DNA of 64,000 nucleotides from Elusimicrobiota bacterium (GCA_003482905.1 DMXM01000028.1:55718-119717), one strand, 5' to 3'. Positions 51,572 to 59,969 are shown, counted from the stretch's first letter. Numbers and translations are program-made. The notes: generated by a model not told the origin, from the sequence alone.

Positions 51572-51677
51572 ATTTCCTTCATTCTACAAAACAAAACCGC
51601 CTGGATTTGAAACTTCCTGCGCCCGGCCGCATCTAAATCAGGAAGAAGAAATTTAACCGCGACAAGGACTCATCCGC

Positions 51678-52028
51678 ATGAACATGGAAACCCTGCAACC
51701 ATATCTCCTGCCGGCAGGCGTAGCCGCCTACCTGCTCTTCCGCCATTTCCGCTTGGGGGCCATCCGGCAAAAGCTGCCCTTGCTGGCGGCGGCCGGAGCG
51801 GTTATAGTGGACGTGCGCTCACCGGCGGAGTTCGCCGGGGGAAGCAGGCCCGGCAGCGTCAACATCCCCCTGGAAACGCTGGCCAAGCGGGCTTCACAGC
51901 TGGACAAGACCAAACCGGTGGTCCTCTGCTGCGCCTCCGGGGCGCGCAGCGGCGTTGCCGCGGGCATATTGAAAGGTTTGGGCTTCCGGCAAGTCACCAA
52001 CGCAGGCCCCTGGCAAAACACTCTTTAG
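51678..52028 (+). CDS. Rhodanese-like protein
   Basis: 116 residues with an N-terminal hydrophobic helix (about 6-20) and a rhodanese domain whose catalytic loop reads VVLCCASGARS (Cys about 79-80). VDVRSPAEFAGGSRPGSVNIPLE is the usual first half. Sulfur transfer or sulfide oxidation at the membrane. Alternative start two codons downstream. Confidence 0.88.
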   Translation: MNMETLQPYLLPAGVAAYLLFRHFRLGAIRQKLPLLAAAGAVIVDVRSPAEFAGGSRPGSVNIPLETLAKRASQLDKTKPVVLCCASGARSGVAAGILKGLGFRQVTNAGPWQNTL

Positions 52029-52053
52029 GGAAACCAGTGACAGCGCCCTATTT

Positions 52054-52455
52054 CTATTGCCAGGATATCTGTTTTTTTAGCCTGAATCCCACCTGCGCCA
52101 TGGACACCAGCGCGCCAGGCAGGGCCGCCGCGTAAGAGGCCGCCGCCCCGGCCGCGCCCGGAGCGTTGTCCGCCAGCGCCAGGGCCGTGTCCAAGGGGGA
52201 AAGCAGGATGAACTTAAGCACCAGTACCAGGCAAATAACGTTCTCACACAGCGCAGCCAGGCCCGCATAGCGCAGCCTGTACCACAGCGCGGCCCCTAAG
52301 CCCCCTTCCACAGCATAAAAGCCTACGGTCCCGGCCAGCCCGCCCCCCACTACCGCGCCCGCCCTGAAATTCGGCCAGACAAAAACCTCCAGCACCAGCC
52401 ACACCGGCGCCAAATAATAAAACCAGTCCAGCGGCTCTATCTTTCGGGGGTCCAT
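52054..52455 (-). CDS. Small multi-pass membrane protein
   Basis: 133 residues with about four hydrophobic segments (about 15-30, 36-56, 65-85, 95-115), no recognised family. The gene is flanked by a terminator upstream (52471-52500), so it has its own promoter. Confidence 0.7.
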   Translation of the reverse strand: MDPRKIEPLDWFYYLAPVWLVLEVFVWPNFRAGAVVGGGLAGTVGFYAVEGGLGAALWYRLRYAGLAALCENVICLVLVLKFILLSPLDTALALADNAPGAAGAAASYAAALPGALVSMAQVGFRLKKQISWQ

Positions 52456-52470
52456 TCCCTCTATTCTACC

Positions 52471-52500
52471 AAAACAAAACCGCCGGGCTTCCCCGGCGGC
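52471..52500 (-). terminator. Terminator of the CsgG-like gene
   Basis: Minus-strand GCCGCCGGGG, loop AAG, CCCGGCGG, then TTTTGTTTT. It is 24 bp after the stop at 52525. Confidence 0.88.
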
Positions 52501-52524
52501 TATGCGCTAAAAGTCCCGCTTTTG

Positions 52525-53130
52525 CTATTTTCCGATATTTACCACAATGTCCTTTGCCAGGTCATCGGTCAGGTTCATTATGGCTTTCTGTATTATCGCC
52601 TCGGGCTTTGCCAGTTCCCCTATCTTGCCGCCGAAGGCATGCTTTTCGGAACTTTTGGCCTTACCCACAGCCCTGCCCGCTCCCAAAAGCTCGCCGGTCT
52701 CCAGGTTAACCAGCCGCGCCTCCACCGCAACTTCCACCTTGCGGTCCGTCTTCTCGGCTATTTTCACGCTGCGCCATTCATCGTTTACGGAGACGGCCGT
52801 TACCGAACCGAGCACAGCGTAGCGCGCCCCTATAAGCTTGCCCACCTGCGCCGCGGTGTTGGAGTCTACCACGCCGGCAGTAGCCAGCTGAAGCTCTTTC
52901 ATGGCGGCATCCACGCGGGCCCGCTCCACAAGGCGTATCCTGCCGGTCTTCATAAGCGAAGCCGTTAAGGAATCCTGCAGACCGGTTACGCTGGAAGCAT
53001 ATTGCGGATCCGAAGCCGCATAAGTTAGCGGCATAACGCAGGCCAGCGGGCGCTGCTCAAAAGGTACGCCGGTGCTGGCGCAGGCTCCTGCCAGCAGCAG
53101 GACCGGAAGAAATAACTTGATCTTATTCAT
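52525..53130 (-). CDS. CsgG-like lipoprotein
   Basis: 200 residues. Lipobox LLAGAC (Cys about 18) and a CsgG-type periplasmic domain: LQDSLTASLMKTGRIRLVERARVDAAMKELQL, AAQVGKLIGARYAVLGSVTAVSV, then VNLETGELL. CsgG family proteins form outer-membrane export pores or act as periplasmic lipoproteins; the transmembrane hairpins of the E. coli pore are not evident. The start at 53130 is used because it places the lipobox correctly. Confidence 0.85.
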   Translation of the reverse strand: MNKIKLFLPVLLLAGACASTGVPFEQRPLACVMPLTYAASDPQYASSVTGLQDSLTASLMKTGRIRLVERARVDAAMKELQLATAGVVDSNTAAQVGKLIGARYAVLGSVTAVSVNDEWRSVKIAEKTDRKVEVAVEARLVNLETGELLGAGRAVGKAKSSEKHAFGGKIGELAKPEAIIQKAIMNLTDDLAKDIVVNIGK

Positions 53131-53219
53131 GGTTCGGTACCCCCGTATATATTTCAGCAAAACTATGATATCAAAATACCGCGTTTAGAGTAAAAGCCCG
53201 ACGGCGCACCGGCCGGTAG

Positions 53220-53837
53220 TCAGAAGCCTGCGTTCAGGCCTATGGTAACCGGCAGCAGCGCGTTCTTGCCGCCTATATTCGCGACCCCTATCTGGACCCC
53301 TTTCAGCGTGCCGCGGCAGATATTTACGGCGCCCAGCTGCAGGCCGCTCATATCCCCGTCCGTGACATTGTAAAAACCCAGCTGTATGCCGCGCATCCGG
53401 TCCTTAACCACGTTAACGGGCGCGGCCATAACACCGTTACCCAGGCCGGCCCAGTTCCGAAGCCAGGCGGCCTGTACCCCCCAAGCCTCGTTGGAAACGT
53501 TCCAGCCGCCGAATTGTACGCCGTACTGGTAGTCGGCGAAATTGCGCGCCGGCGACGACTGCAATCCGTAGACCGCGCCGGTGACATAGTTATACCACAG
53601 CCCCAGCTGCGCCCCGCCCACGGTCCCGGCGCCATTGAGCACCCCGAACTGCAAACCGTAAATCTCCGGGGTATCTCCGGAAAAGTTCAGGTTCAGGCCG
53701 GCCACCGTATCCACATCCTCCGGCCAGGCCCAGCTGCTCCCGGACAGCTCCAGCTTGAACGGAGTCCAGCCGCAGTTCCCCGCGGCCGGCGCCAGCGCCA
53801 ACAGCCACAGCGCGGCAAGAACCTTTAATTTATCCAT
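53220..53837 (-). CDS. Secreted repeat protein, surface-repeat type
   Basis: 205 residues. Signal peptide about 1-20, then a series of imperfect repeats of about 18-20 residues with the pattern GLQFGVLN / GAQLGLWYN / GVQFGGWN / GIQLGFYNV / GLQLGAVN / GVQIGVAN. Each looks like an antiparallel beta hairpin with alternating Gly and aromatic residues, as in repeat proteins of the LA_2272 type. It may build an outer-membrane barrel or a beta solenoid. Function unknown. Confidence 0.75.
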   Translation of the reverse strand: MDKLKVLAALWLLALAPAAGNCGWTPFKLELSGSSWAWPEDVDTVAGLNLNFSGDTPEIYGLQFGVLNGAGTVGGAQLGLWYNYVTGAVYGLQSSPARNFADYQYGVQFGGWNVSNEAWGVQAAWLRNWAGLGNGVMAAPVNVVKDRMRGIQLGFYNVTDGDMSGLQLGAVNICRGTLKGVQIGVANIGGKNALLPVTIGLNAGF

Positions 53838-53924
53838 ATCTTTACCCTCCCCGCTGCCGCATTCGGAAAATTATATATGACCCGGAAACCTGAACGTCTA
53901 TATTCTACCAAACCCGCCCCGCCC

Positions 53925-53955
53925 CAAAACAAAACCGCCGGGCCTCCCCGGCGGC
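53925..53955 (-). terminator. Terminator of the gene ending at 53978
   Basis: Minus-strand GCCGCCGGGG, loop AGG, CCCGGCGG, then TTTTGTTTTGG. Confidence 0.85.
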
Positions 53956-53977
53956 TTAAAAAAAGCAGCCTGGCACC

Positions 53978-54601
53978 TTATTTTTCTTTGGGGGCGCAGG
54001 TCACTTCTTTTAGCCTGGCCGGATATACGGTACGCATGCCGCTCATGGTCCCGAAGGAAAGCGTACGATACACGGCACGGAACAGGCTGCCGTTGGGGGC
54101 GAAATCGAACCACGCCTTGTCTTCCTGGCCGAAAACTACGGAAACCTGCACAGCGGCGCCGTAGCCCAGCAACCCGCACAAAGCGGTCGCGCGGCCTTCC
54201 TGTATCTGTTTCCACCTCGGCTGGACGAACTGGGTCTGCTCGCCGGCGTTCAAGGCCAGGAAATGACAGCCGTCCAATTGGGGGTCCTGCAGCAGCGCGC
54301 CTTTTCCCGTAGTTGCGGGCCGTTCCCCGCTTGACGGTTTCACGCTTTGATCTTCATCCGGCAGAACCGAAAGCCCGGTAAATCTCTTCCCGTCAAGAAC
54401 AATGGCCCCGGTCTCCAATTTGGGGACCGGGATATTCCCGCTATCTTTTTCCATCGCCGGGATAGTGGTGTCGAAATCTCCCCTGCCTGCCACCGCGTCC
54501 CTGAGGTCGGCCGGGATATCCTTGTGGAAATCTTTAACGTAAGCGAACCCCGACGCCGTTACTATCACGGCGGCAAACACATATTCTTTCCAGTTGTTCA
54601 T
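53978..54601 (-). CDS. Exported or anchored protein of unknown function
   Basis: 207 residues. One N-terminal hydrophobic segment (about 6-22), then DLRDAVAGRGDFDT, a phrase also found near the N terminus of the protein encoded at 56799 (DFRDAVANTTAPG), so the two may be distant relatives. The C-terminal half has two cysteines and a beta-rich pattern. No family recognised. Confidence 0.7.
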   Translation of the reverse strand: MNNWKEYVFAAVIVTASGFAYVKDFHKDIPADLRDAVAGRGDFDTTIPAMEKDSGNIPVPKLETGAIVLDGKRFTGLSVLPDEDQSVKPSSGERPATTGKGALLQDPQLDGCHFLALNAGEQTQFVQPRWKQIQEGRATALCGLLGYGAAVQVSVVFGQEDKAWFDFAPNGSLFRAVYRTLSFGTMSGMRTVYPARLKEVTCAPKEK

Positions 54602-54697
54602 AATCCCTCTTTAAATAGCCGCATAATACCGTCTTTGACCATCCGCAGCCGATTCAACCAGGTTAAAACAGGCAATGTATCCCCAGTTCCTGACACC

Positions 54698-55243
54698 TTA
54701 ATAAAATCCGAGCAGCGAATATATCTTGCCGGAAACAACGGCGCCCGAAACGCCAAAGCCGAACGGAAGAGATATCTTAAGCAGACCGGAAACAAAGCGC
54801 TTTTTGGAAATCCATCTCATAAAAGGCCCAAAAAGCGCCAGGGCCAATCCCATGGAGATCAAAAACGCCCCGGTGCGGATCCTCTCCAGCACAAAACTGA
54901 ACCCGTCGGTTATTGAAATAGCCTGCCCGAAGTACAAACCCAAAGTAAGCAGCAGCCAGCAGAAAATATCCCGCTTCAAGTCAGTTCTTTTCTTAAAATT
55001 CAGCATCTGCAGGAAAAACAGATCATCCCGCGTGGCCCTGGGCGCCGGCGCGGGCGACGCCGCGGGGACGGACATAGGCCTTACCCCGTTGCCGGTGTCG
55101 GGCGAAGGCCCCGGCGTGAACACAGCCGCTGCCGCCGGCTCGGGCGCTGGCGGCGGCGGGGTCTCATAGACATAGAACCCCAGGTCTAAAATATAATCAG
55201 CCGTTTTTTTAGTCAGATCGGAATAATTCATTTTACCAGCCAT
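54698..55243 (-). CDS. Membrane protein with a Pro/Ala-rich linker
   Basis: 181 residues. Short N-terminal soluble part (MAGKMNYSDLTKKTADYILD), Pro/Ala linker (about 30-75), then a helix and two or three membrane segments (about 95-115, 125-145, 160-180). No family recognised. Two starts are possible (55243 or 55231). Confidence 0.65.
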   Translation of the reverse strand: MAGKMNYSDLTKKTADYILDLGFYVYETPPPPAPEPAAAAVFTPGPSPDTGNGVRPMSVPAASPAPAPRATRDDLFFLQMLNFKKRTDLKRDIFCWLLLTLGLYFGQAISITDGFSFVLERIRTGAFLISMGLALALFGPFMRWISKKRFVSGLLKISLPFGFGVSGAVVSGKIYSLLGFY

Positions 55244-55335
55244 CTTAACCCTGTCAGCGTAATGCGCAGCCTCCCGCCATATCACGAATATTTTACAAAA
55301 CCGTTGGCCCCTTGGGCGGCCTCAATTATTATTTC

Positions 55336-55357
55336 CGGGGGCAGTATATTTAATTAG
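55336..55357 (+). repeat. R3 repeat
   Basis: GGGGGCAGTATATTTAATTA. Related to GGGGACAGTATGTTTAAT at 60044 and its reverse at 63371. Confidence 0.55.
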
Positions 55358-55448
55358 GCGATTTCCATTAAACCAATTGAAATAGGTGACGTGCCCCAAT
55401 GATCAACGCAGAGCGATCTTAACAAATTGGGGTTTATCGGGCGTTGGC

Positions 55449-55967
55449 CTATTTCTCAGGCTTAAAGCCCGTGACCTTTCTGGGGCCGGGATCAAAATCC
55501 GGCGGCTGGGCCATTAGCATCTTTATGGCGTCGAATACGCTTTTAAACTGCGCGTCGTATTTCTTTTCCAACCCCTCTAACTTATGGGCCAACTCTTTAT
55601 GGGTGTTAAGCAGCTGCCGCAGTTTAACAAAGGCCCTCATTACCTGTATATTCACCTGTATAGCGCGACTGCTCTTTAGGACTGAGGACAGCATTAATAT
55701 CCCATGCTCCGTAAAAGCGTGCGGCATCTTCCTGGTCCCGCCCCAACTTGATGTTCCAGATTGGAACATCAAGTTTTCGAACTCTTTTTTATTCAATTGG
55801 AACATAAAGTCTTCCGGGAAACGCTCCGGATTACGTGAAACCGCCTTGTTTAAATCCCGTGTCCCTACGCCATAAAGGACAGCCAGCTCCCTGTCCAGCA
55901 TAACCCTATGGCCTCGGATAAACAGAATCTTCTGCTCAATCATATCTACCGGAATCAATGATTTCAT
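55449..55967 (-). CDS. ORF6N-domain protein with a palindrome in its gene (copy 1)
   Basis: 172 residues. Residues 1-95 form the ORF6N domain: [62 protein letters not shown]. The C-terminal part is helical ([33 protein letters not shown]), a probable dimer coiled coil, ending in a Pro-rich tail. ORF6N is a phage-associated, putative DNA-binding or antirepressor domain. Codons for residues 65-74 (NLMFQSGTSS) form a perfect palindrome. The upstream region carries the R4 element. Confidence 0.9.
   Translation of the reverse strand: MKSLIPVDMIEQKILFIRGHRVMLDRELAVLYGVGTRDLNKAVSRNPERFPEDFMFQLNKKEFENLMFQSGTSSWGGTRKMPHAFTEHGILMLSSVLKSSRAIQVNIQVMRAFVKLRQLLNTHKELAHKLEGLEKKYDAQFKSVFDAIKMLMAQPPDFDPGPRKVTGFKPEK
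55745..55775. repeat. Palindrome inside ORF6N copy 1
   Basis: Perfect 14-bp arms (AACTTGATGTTCCA) around the centre GAT, entirely inside the coding sequence, centred 311 bp from the gene end. Confidence 0.9.
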
Positions 55968-55990
55968 AATCCCCCCTTTTTTTTTGCATT

Positions 55991-56030
55991 AATAGCATAG
56001 CAGAGCAACCCGACAGTGTAGTGTCGTATT
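55991..56030 (-). repeat. R4 element upstream of ORF6N copy 1
   Basis: ATAGCATAGCAGAGCAACCC and GACAGTGTAGTGTC; same position relative to the gene as in ssb copy 2 and ORF6N copy 2. Confidence 0.75.
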
Positions 56031-56109
56031 GCTTTGTCTATATTTTGTGTGATTTACAGGTGTACAGGCTTAGACTACAAAAGGTCCCTGCTGCCTTTTC
56101 CCCGGAGAG

Positions 56110-56138
56110 CAATAATTATAAGTTGGGGAACAGCGCCC
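56110..56138 (+). repeat. Degenerate R1 unit
   Basis: CAATAATTATAAGTT then GGGGAACAGCGCCCC; an altered right-hand unit just after the flavoprotein gene. Confidence 0.5.
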
Positions 56139-56717
56139 CTATCCATGCAGCTTGGAGAGCAGCCAGGCCATGTTCTCGCCCAGCACCTTCATGGTCCGCA
56201 TACCCTCCTCGTCACCCGCCACCTCGCCGATGTTGCGGCCGACGCCGAAATTCCAGTAGCTGGCGCCCGGTATCACCATTTGGTTTATAGTGAAGAAATG
56301 GTTTATGCTGTCGAAAACGTGCACCGCGCCGCCGCGCCTGGCGGCCGCCACAGCCGCGCCCGCCTTCCGCCGGTACAGGCCGCCGTTGGCCAGGCCCACA
56401 TAGCCGGCGCGGTCTATCAGCGCCTTCGCCTCCGCGGTCATATCCGCAAAATAGGTGGGGCTGCCTATCAGTATGCCGTCCGCCTCGCACATCTTCTGCA
56501 CATAATCGTTCAGGCCGTCGTCCGGCAGCACGCATTTGCGGTCCTTGTTCTTGGCGCAGCCCATGCAGGCGGTGCAACCCCGCAGCGGCTTGCCAGCCAG
56601 CTGCACCAGCTCCGTCCCCATGCCGGCCGCCTCTATCTCGGCCAGAACGGCCCCGAGCAGTATCGCCGTATTCCCGTCCTTGCGCGGGCTGCAGTTAAAA
56701 GCAATAACTTTGGGCAT
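56139..56717 (-). CDS. NAD(P)H-dependent FMN reductase / iron-sulfur flavoprotein type
   Basis: 192 residues with a flavodoxin fold: phosphate-binding loop NCSPRKDGNTAILL (about 8-21) and cysteines CTACMGCAKNKDRKC (about 48-62) of the iron-sulfur flavoprotein branch, then GSPTYFADMTAEAKALIDR. Redox enzyme of unknown substrate. No partner adjacent. Confidence 0.88.
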   Translation of the reverse strand: MPKVIAFNCSPRKDGNTAILLGAVLAEIEAAGMGTELVQLAGKPLRGCTACMGCAKNKDRKCVLPDDGLNDYVQKMCEADGILIGSPTYFADMTAEAKALIDRAGYVGLANGGLYRRKAGAAVAAARRGGAVHVFDSINHFFTINQMVIPGASYWNFGVGRNIGEVAGDEEGMRTMKVLGENMAWLLSKLHG

Positions 56718-56747
56718 ATTTCCTCCTGTCTTCCACCCACAATTCTA

Positions 56748-56777
56748 CAAAACAAAACCGCCGGGCTCTCCCGGCGG
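56748..56777 (-). terminator. Terminator of the gene ending at 56799
   Basis: Minus-strand CCGCCGGG, loop AGAG, CCCGGCGG, then TTTTGTTTT. Confidence 0.85.
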
Positions 56778-56798
56778 TCAACTGCCTGCCAGTATTTT

Positions 56799-57377
56799 TT
56801 AGATAGATCCCCGCTCTTCCTGTTCGGTCCGGTCCGTTATTAACTGCATTTCCTCAACGTAATCGTAGCCAGGCAGGCCGGCCATGGACGCCATCCTGGG
56901 GATCTCCGGGGCGTTGGAGACCAGCCGGATAAGGTAGAACACGCCGCCGCCGGTCGCCGGCATAAGGCAGGAGAAGAGCACCTCTTTTCCGGAGGCCTGC
57001 AGCCTGTATACGGCGGCTTCCATAGCCCTTGTGCCGTTCTTTTCAGAGGGGAAAACATTGCTTACCAGCACGTCCCTGTCTTCCATCATTTCCTGTTTAT
57101 AATCGGCCCAGTCATTGGCCACTATTATCGCCCGGGGCCGGGTCCGCTCTTCCACGGCGGCCGCAGCGGGGGCGGCCGCCACCAGGGCGGTTTCGACCGC
57201 GGGGGGAGGCGCAACTTCGGCGGGAGCTGTATTCACCAACTGGCCGGGGGCGGTGGTATTTGCGACGGCGTCCCTGAAATCGGCAAGGGCCACCGGCTTT
57301 TTATTATTTTCCAATATCACAAGAGCAAGCATCACGTTCAGCGACATCGAAAGTACAAGAGCAATTTTATTCGTCAT
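56799..57377 (-). CDS. Anchored protein of unknown function
   Basis: 192 residues. Signal/anchor helix (about 4-22), then KPVALADFRDAVANT, a long Pro/Ala linker (about 45-75) and a C-terminal domain with RAIIVANDWADYKQEMMED and EVLFSCLMPATGGGVFYLIR. The start at 57377 follows GGAGAG; an ATG eight codons upstream lacks a site. Possible relative of the gene at 53978. Confidence 0.68.
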   Translation of the reverse strand: MTNKIALVLSMSLNVMLALVILENNKKPVALADFRDAVANTTAPGQLVNTAPAEVAPPPAVETALVAAAPAAAAVEERTRPRAIIVANDWADYKQEMMEDRDVLVSNVFPSEKNGTRAMEAAVYRLQASGKEVLFSCLMPATGGGVFYLIRLVSNAPEIPRMASMAGLPGYDYVEEMQLITDRTEQEERGSI

Positions 57378-57470
57378 TTCTCTCCTCGTCCCAAAAAACA
57401 TTCCCGGACGCTAAAGTATATTATTTAAAGTTTTAACCCCCGCAGCAAGCCCTTTGTTCCCTTTTTCCGC

Positions 57471-57986
57471 TTACGGCTTGAACCCAGGGACCGTTTTGGG
57501 GCCGGGGCCGGTATCGGGGGGCACAGACATCAGCGCTCTTATGGCGTCAAAGACGCTTTTAAACTGGGCGTCGTATTTCTTTTCCAGCGTCTCCAGCTTA
57601 CGGGCCATGTCCTTATGCGTGCTGAGCAGTTCCCGCAGCTTAACAAAGGCCCGCATTATCTGAACATTAACCTGCCTGGCACGTTTACTTTTAAGAACAC
57701 TCGAAAGCATGGCCACACCCTGCTCCGTGAACGCGTACGGCAATTGCGGGGAATACTTAATTGCCTTGAGGTGGTCACAATTTGTGACCACCTCGGTTTT
57801 CTCTGTTAAATTCAGAGTGAACATAAAGTCTTCAGGGAAACTTTCCAAATTACGCTTAACAGCTTGATTAAGCGCCTTCGTGCTAACCTCGTATAACTCC
57901 GCCAGATCACGATCGAGCATCACCCTGTGTCCGCGTATCATTAATATTTTATTCTCGATAATTTCTAAAGGAATCAACCCTTTCAT
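57471..57986 (-). CDS. ORF6N-domain protein with a palindrome in its gene (copy 2)
   Basis: 171 residues, paralogue of copy 1 with the same architecture: [56 protein letters not shown], then the helical tail ending PGFKP. Between them the variable segment reads [16 protein letters not shown] instead of FENLMFQSGTSSWG. Its codons form another perfect palindrome at the same place in the gene. The start at 57986 follows GGAGGGAAT. Confidence 0.9.
   Translation of the reverse strand: MKGLIPLEIIENKILMIRGHRVMLDRDLAELYEVSTKALNQAVKRNLESFPEDFMFTLNLTEKTEVVTNCDHLKAIKYSPQLPYAFTEQGVAMLSSVLKSKRARQVNVQIMRAFVKLRELLSTHKDMARKLETLEKKYDAQFKSVFDAIRALMSVPPDTGPGPKTVPGFKP
57768..57794. repeat. Palindrome inside ORF6N copy 2
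   Basis: Perfect 13-bp arms (GAGGTGGTCACAA) around one base, centred 310 bp from the gene end, as in copy 1 but of unrelated sequence. Confidence 0.9.
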
Positions 57987-58007
57987 ATTCCCTCCTATCC
58001 ACTCCCA

Positions 58008-58047
58008 AATAGCATAGCAGACCAACCCGACAGCGTAGTGTCGTGTT
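58008..58047 (-). repeat. R4 element upstream of ORF6N copy 2
   Basis: ATAGCATAGCAGACCAACCC and GACAGCGTAGTGTC, 22 bp before the start codon. Confidence 0.75.
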
Positions 58048-58074
58048 TTTAAGATGCCAAATTGGCATTTTAAA
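58048..58074. repeat. ORF6N-type palindrome in the leader of copy 2
   Basis: TTTAAGATGCCA, centre AAT, mirrored with one mismatch. It is close to the palindrome of the ORF6N remnant at 60101 (inner arm ATGCCA) and not to that of the neighbouring gene. Confidence 0.7.
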
Positions 58075-58103
58075 TGATCTAGGATTAGACACAGGAATTT
58101 ACT

Positions 58104-58140
58104 TAAAAAACAAAGGCCGCCGGGTTTACCCGACGGCCTC
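58104..58140 (-). terminator. Terminator of the gene ending at 58219
   Basis: Minus-strand GAGGCCGTCGGG, loop TAAA, CCCGGCGGCCTTTG then TTTTTT. The gap 57987-58218 holds this, the palindrome and R4, and no gene. Confidence 0.8.
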
Positions 58141-58218
58141 ACTCAAAAGGTTTACGCTCAGCCTAACCCCTTTCGCCGGGATTAGGGAACAATTCATCAA
58201 CGTCCACTGCCCTCCTTA

Positions 58219-58968
58219 TTAGAACCCGGCGTGCAGGGCGGGGCAAGCGGTCCGCAGCCACGCGGAGAGCTGGGCGTCGGTGAACTTGAACGCGTGGCCG
58301 CCGCCGACGGAATAGCTGAACACGTCGCGGTTCTTGACCGTGCAGGTCTCGCCCCAGGCGCTGCGGAACGTAGAGGTCCCATCGGGGAGCCCGGAAGGGG
58401 ATTCACCCATGCGGAAACCCGCGTCCAGCATCAGCCCGGCGTAGCGCGGTATCTCCACGCCGCCGCGCTCGGCCGGGACCATGTTCGGCGAAACTCTCAC
58501 AAAACCGCGCTCGAGCTCGCGGATCTGCGCGGAGGCCGGATCTATTTCCGCGTACCCGCCGTCGCCCATGCGCACCGATATGGTCCGCGCATGGGAGTCC
58601 ATCTTAAGCTCCGGCGCGCCGCGCCGCGGGAAGAAGAAGAACTCGCGGGCCGACGACATACCAGGGCCTTCCCCCTCGCCGTAGGAGCTGAACACCATCA
58701 GCAGGCCGTTGTCGAAGAAAACATAGCTCCGGTAGACCTGCCCCGGCGTCTCGGTCGGAATGACAGACACAATGCACAGATTCGAACCAAGGCGGTCCGC
58801 GTAGCCCTGGGTCTTGCCGATGATGACGGGATCGATCTGCTGGCATATCCGTCCGTCACGCGGCGCCATGGGAATATGGAAATAGCCGCGCCAGGCCAGC
58901 GCCGATGACGGCGTGGCCGCAAACACCGCAAGCGCGGCGGAAGCGAGCAATATCTTGATACCGGGCAT
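58219..58968 (-). CDS. Secreted protein of unknown function
   Basis: 249 residues. Signal peptide about 1-24 (IKILLASAALAVFAATPSSA), then a beta-rich region with two tryptophan-containing edges and cysteine pairs (RICQQIDPV, SNLCIVSV, ETCTVKNR, LRTACPALHAGF). AGGAG lies 8 bp before the ATG at 58968, favoured over a GTG three codons upstream. No family recognised. Confidence 0.75.
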   Translation of the reverse strand: MPGIKILLASAALAVFAATPSSALAWRGYFHIPMAPRDGRICQQIDPVIIGKTQGYADRLGSNLCIVSVIPTETPGQVYRSYVFFDNGLLMVFSSYGEGEGPGMSSAREFFFFPRRGAPELKMDSHARTISVRMGDGGYAEIDPASAQIRELERGFVRVSPNMVPAERGGVEIPRYAGLMLDAGFRMGESPSGLPDGTSTFRSAWGETCTVKNRDVFSYSVGGGHAFKFTDAQLSAWLRTACPALHAGF

Positions 58969-59114
58969 ATTTATCACTCCTGCGATTATGGCTTAGGAAG
59001 GGTATTGGGACGGCGATGATCAAACGAGTATTGCCTAACACCTTTCTAAAACATTTTACCAAATAAGCTCTCTCAACCCCGCTTCGGTAACCTTGAGCCC
59101 ACTGCGTTCCTGCC

Positions 59115-59143
59115 AAACAAAACCGCCAGGCAACCCGGCGGCT
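59115..59143 (-). terminator. Terminator of the gene ending at 59172
   Basis: Minus-strand AAGCCGCCGGG, loop TTG, CCTGGCGG, then TTTTGTTT. One mismatch in the stem. Confidence 0.75.
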
Positions 59144-59171
59144 TCGCATGCGTCCCCTATCCCTTCTGACT

Positions 59172-59969
59172 TTATTTTATTATCTCTAAATAAGGCAGAA
59201 ACATCCCTATAAACTGGGCTTCATTAATACCATCTTCATAGGTCTTATGGCTTTTAAAGGTCTCCCTGCCTTTATAAAAAGATACGGCAGATGGGATATT
59301 GCTAATAGCGCATTTTTGCAGAAAAGCGTTATTTTTCGCCTCCCTTACATCCATAAAATAAAAATCAGCATACTCCCCGTATTTCCCGGCCACAGAAGTA
59401 AACGCCTCTGCTGAAGCATCTACGATACTGCATCCAGATGCCGACGCCGTAATGTTAATAAGAACCGGTTTTTTGGATTTATAGACTTTCTCATCCAGGT
59501 CCTCGGCAGTGATCGTGGGGGGTGTGCTTCTTGAAGAGCTGGACGCTATTTTCTCTGCCGTAAGATCTCTTATCATAAGAAAAAGCTGCCCGCCGCTTAA
59601 CGAAGGCGTCTCTTTTAGATCCGCAAGGCCTGCCCTTCTTTGCTCCGCACCGTTCTCGAACCGGACACACACCCCGTCTAATTTCACGTCGTATTTTTCA
59701 TCCATTCCGCCGTCCCGCATGCTGTATTGGCCAAAAATCGCCTTGTCCCTGGCCAATTCACCCAGCTTATTCATGGCGCGCCTGACATGGCCATAAGCGG
59801 ACGTGCTCTTGTCCCAATAAAAGAACAGCAAAACAGGCTTCTTACTCTCAAGAACAACCGCCTGGAAATTCCCGTCATTCACCGTCACAATATTGGCGGA
59901 AGGTCCCTTGAAATAATTCACATAATAATAAATTCCGCCAGCAACAAGAACCACCATTAAATATTTCAT
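59172..59969 (-). CDS. Tandem thioredoxin-fold protein lacking CxxC
   Basis: 265 residues with one N-terminal anchor helix (about 3-18). Two thioredoxin-like modules follow: PVLLFFYWDKSTSAYGHV (about 45-62) and PVLINITASASGCSIVDASAEAF (about 162-184), the second ending with the usual NIPSAVSFYKG before the cis-proline. In neither module is CxxC kept; the second has a single cysteine. It is probably a redox-silent binding or chaperone protein in the periplasm. Confidence 0.78.
   Translation of the reverse strand: MKYLMVVLVAGGIYYYVNYFKGPSANIVTVNDGNFQAVVLESKKPVLLFFYWDKSTSAYGHVRRAMNKLGELARDKAIFGQYSMRDGGMDEKYDVKLDGVCVRFENGAEQRRAGLADLKETPSLSGGQLFLMIRDLTAEKIASSSSRSTPPTITAEDLDEKVYKSKKPVLINITASASGCSIVDASAEAFTSVAGKYGEYADFYFMDVREAKNNAFLQKCAISNIPSAVSFYKGRETFKSHKTYEDGINEAQFIGMFLPYLEIIK

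Noticed and set aside
51586..51612. Terminator of the ACCGCCGG family before rsgA
   Set aside because: The AAAACAAAACCGCC start is there but no pairing arm follows, so no hairpin can form.
55449..58047. Complete prophage around the ORF6N genes
   Set aside because: No capsid, terminase, integrase or lysis genes; ORF6N genes are isolated.
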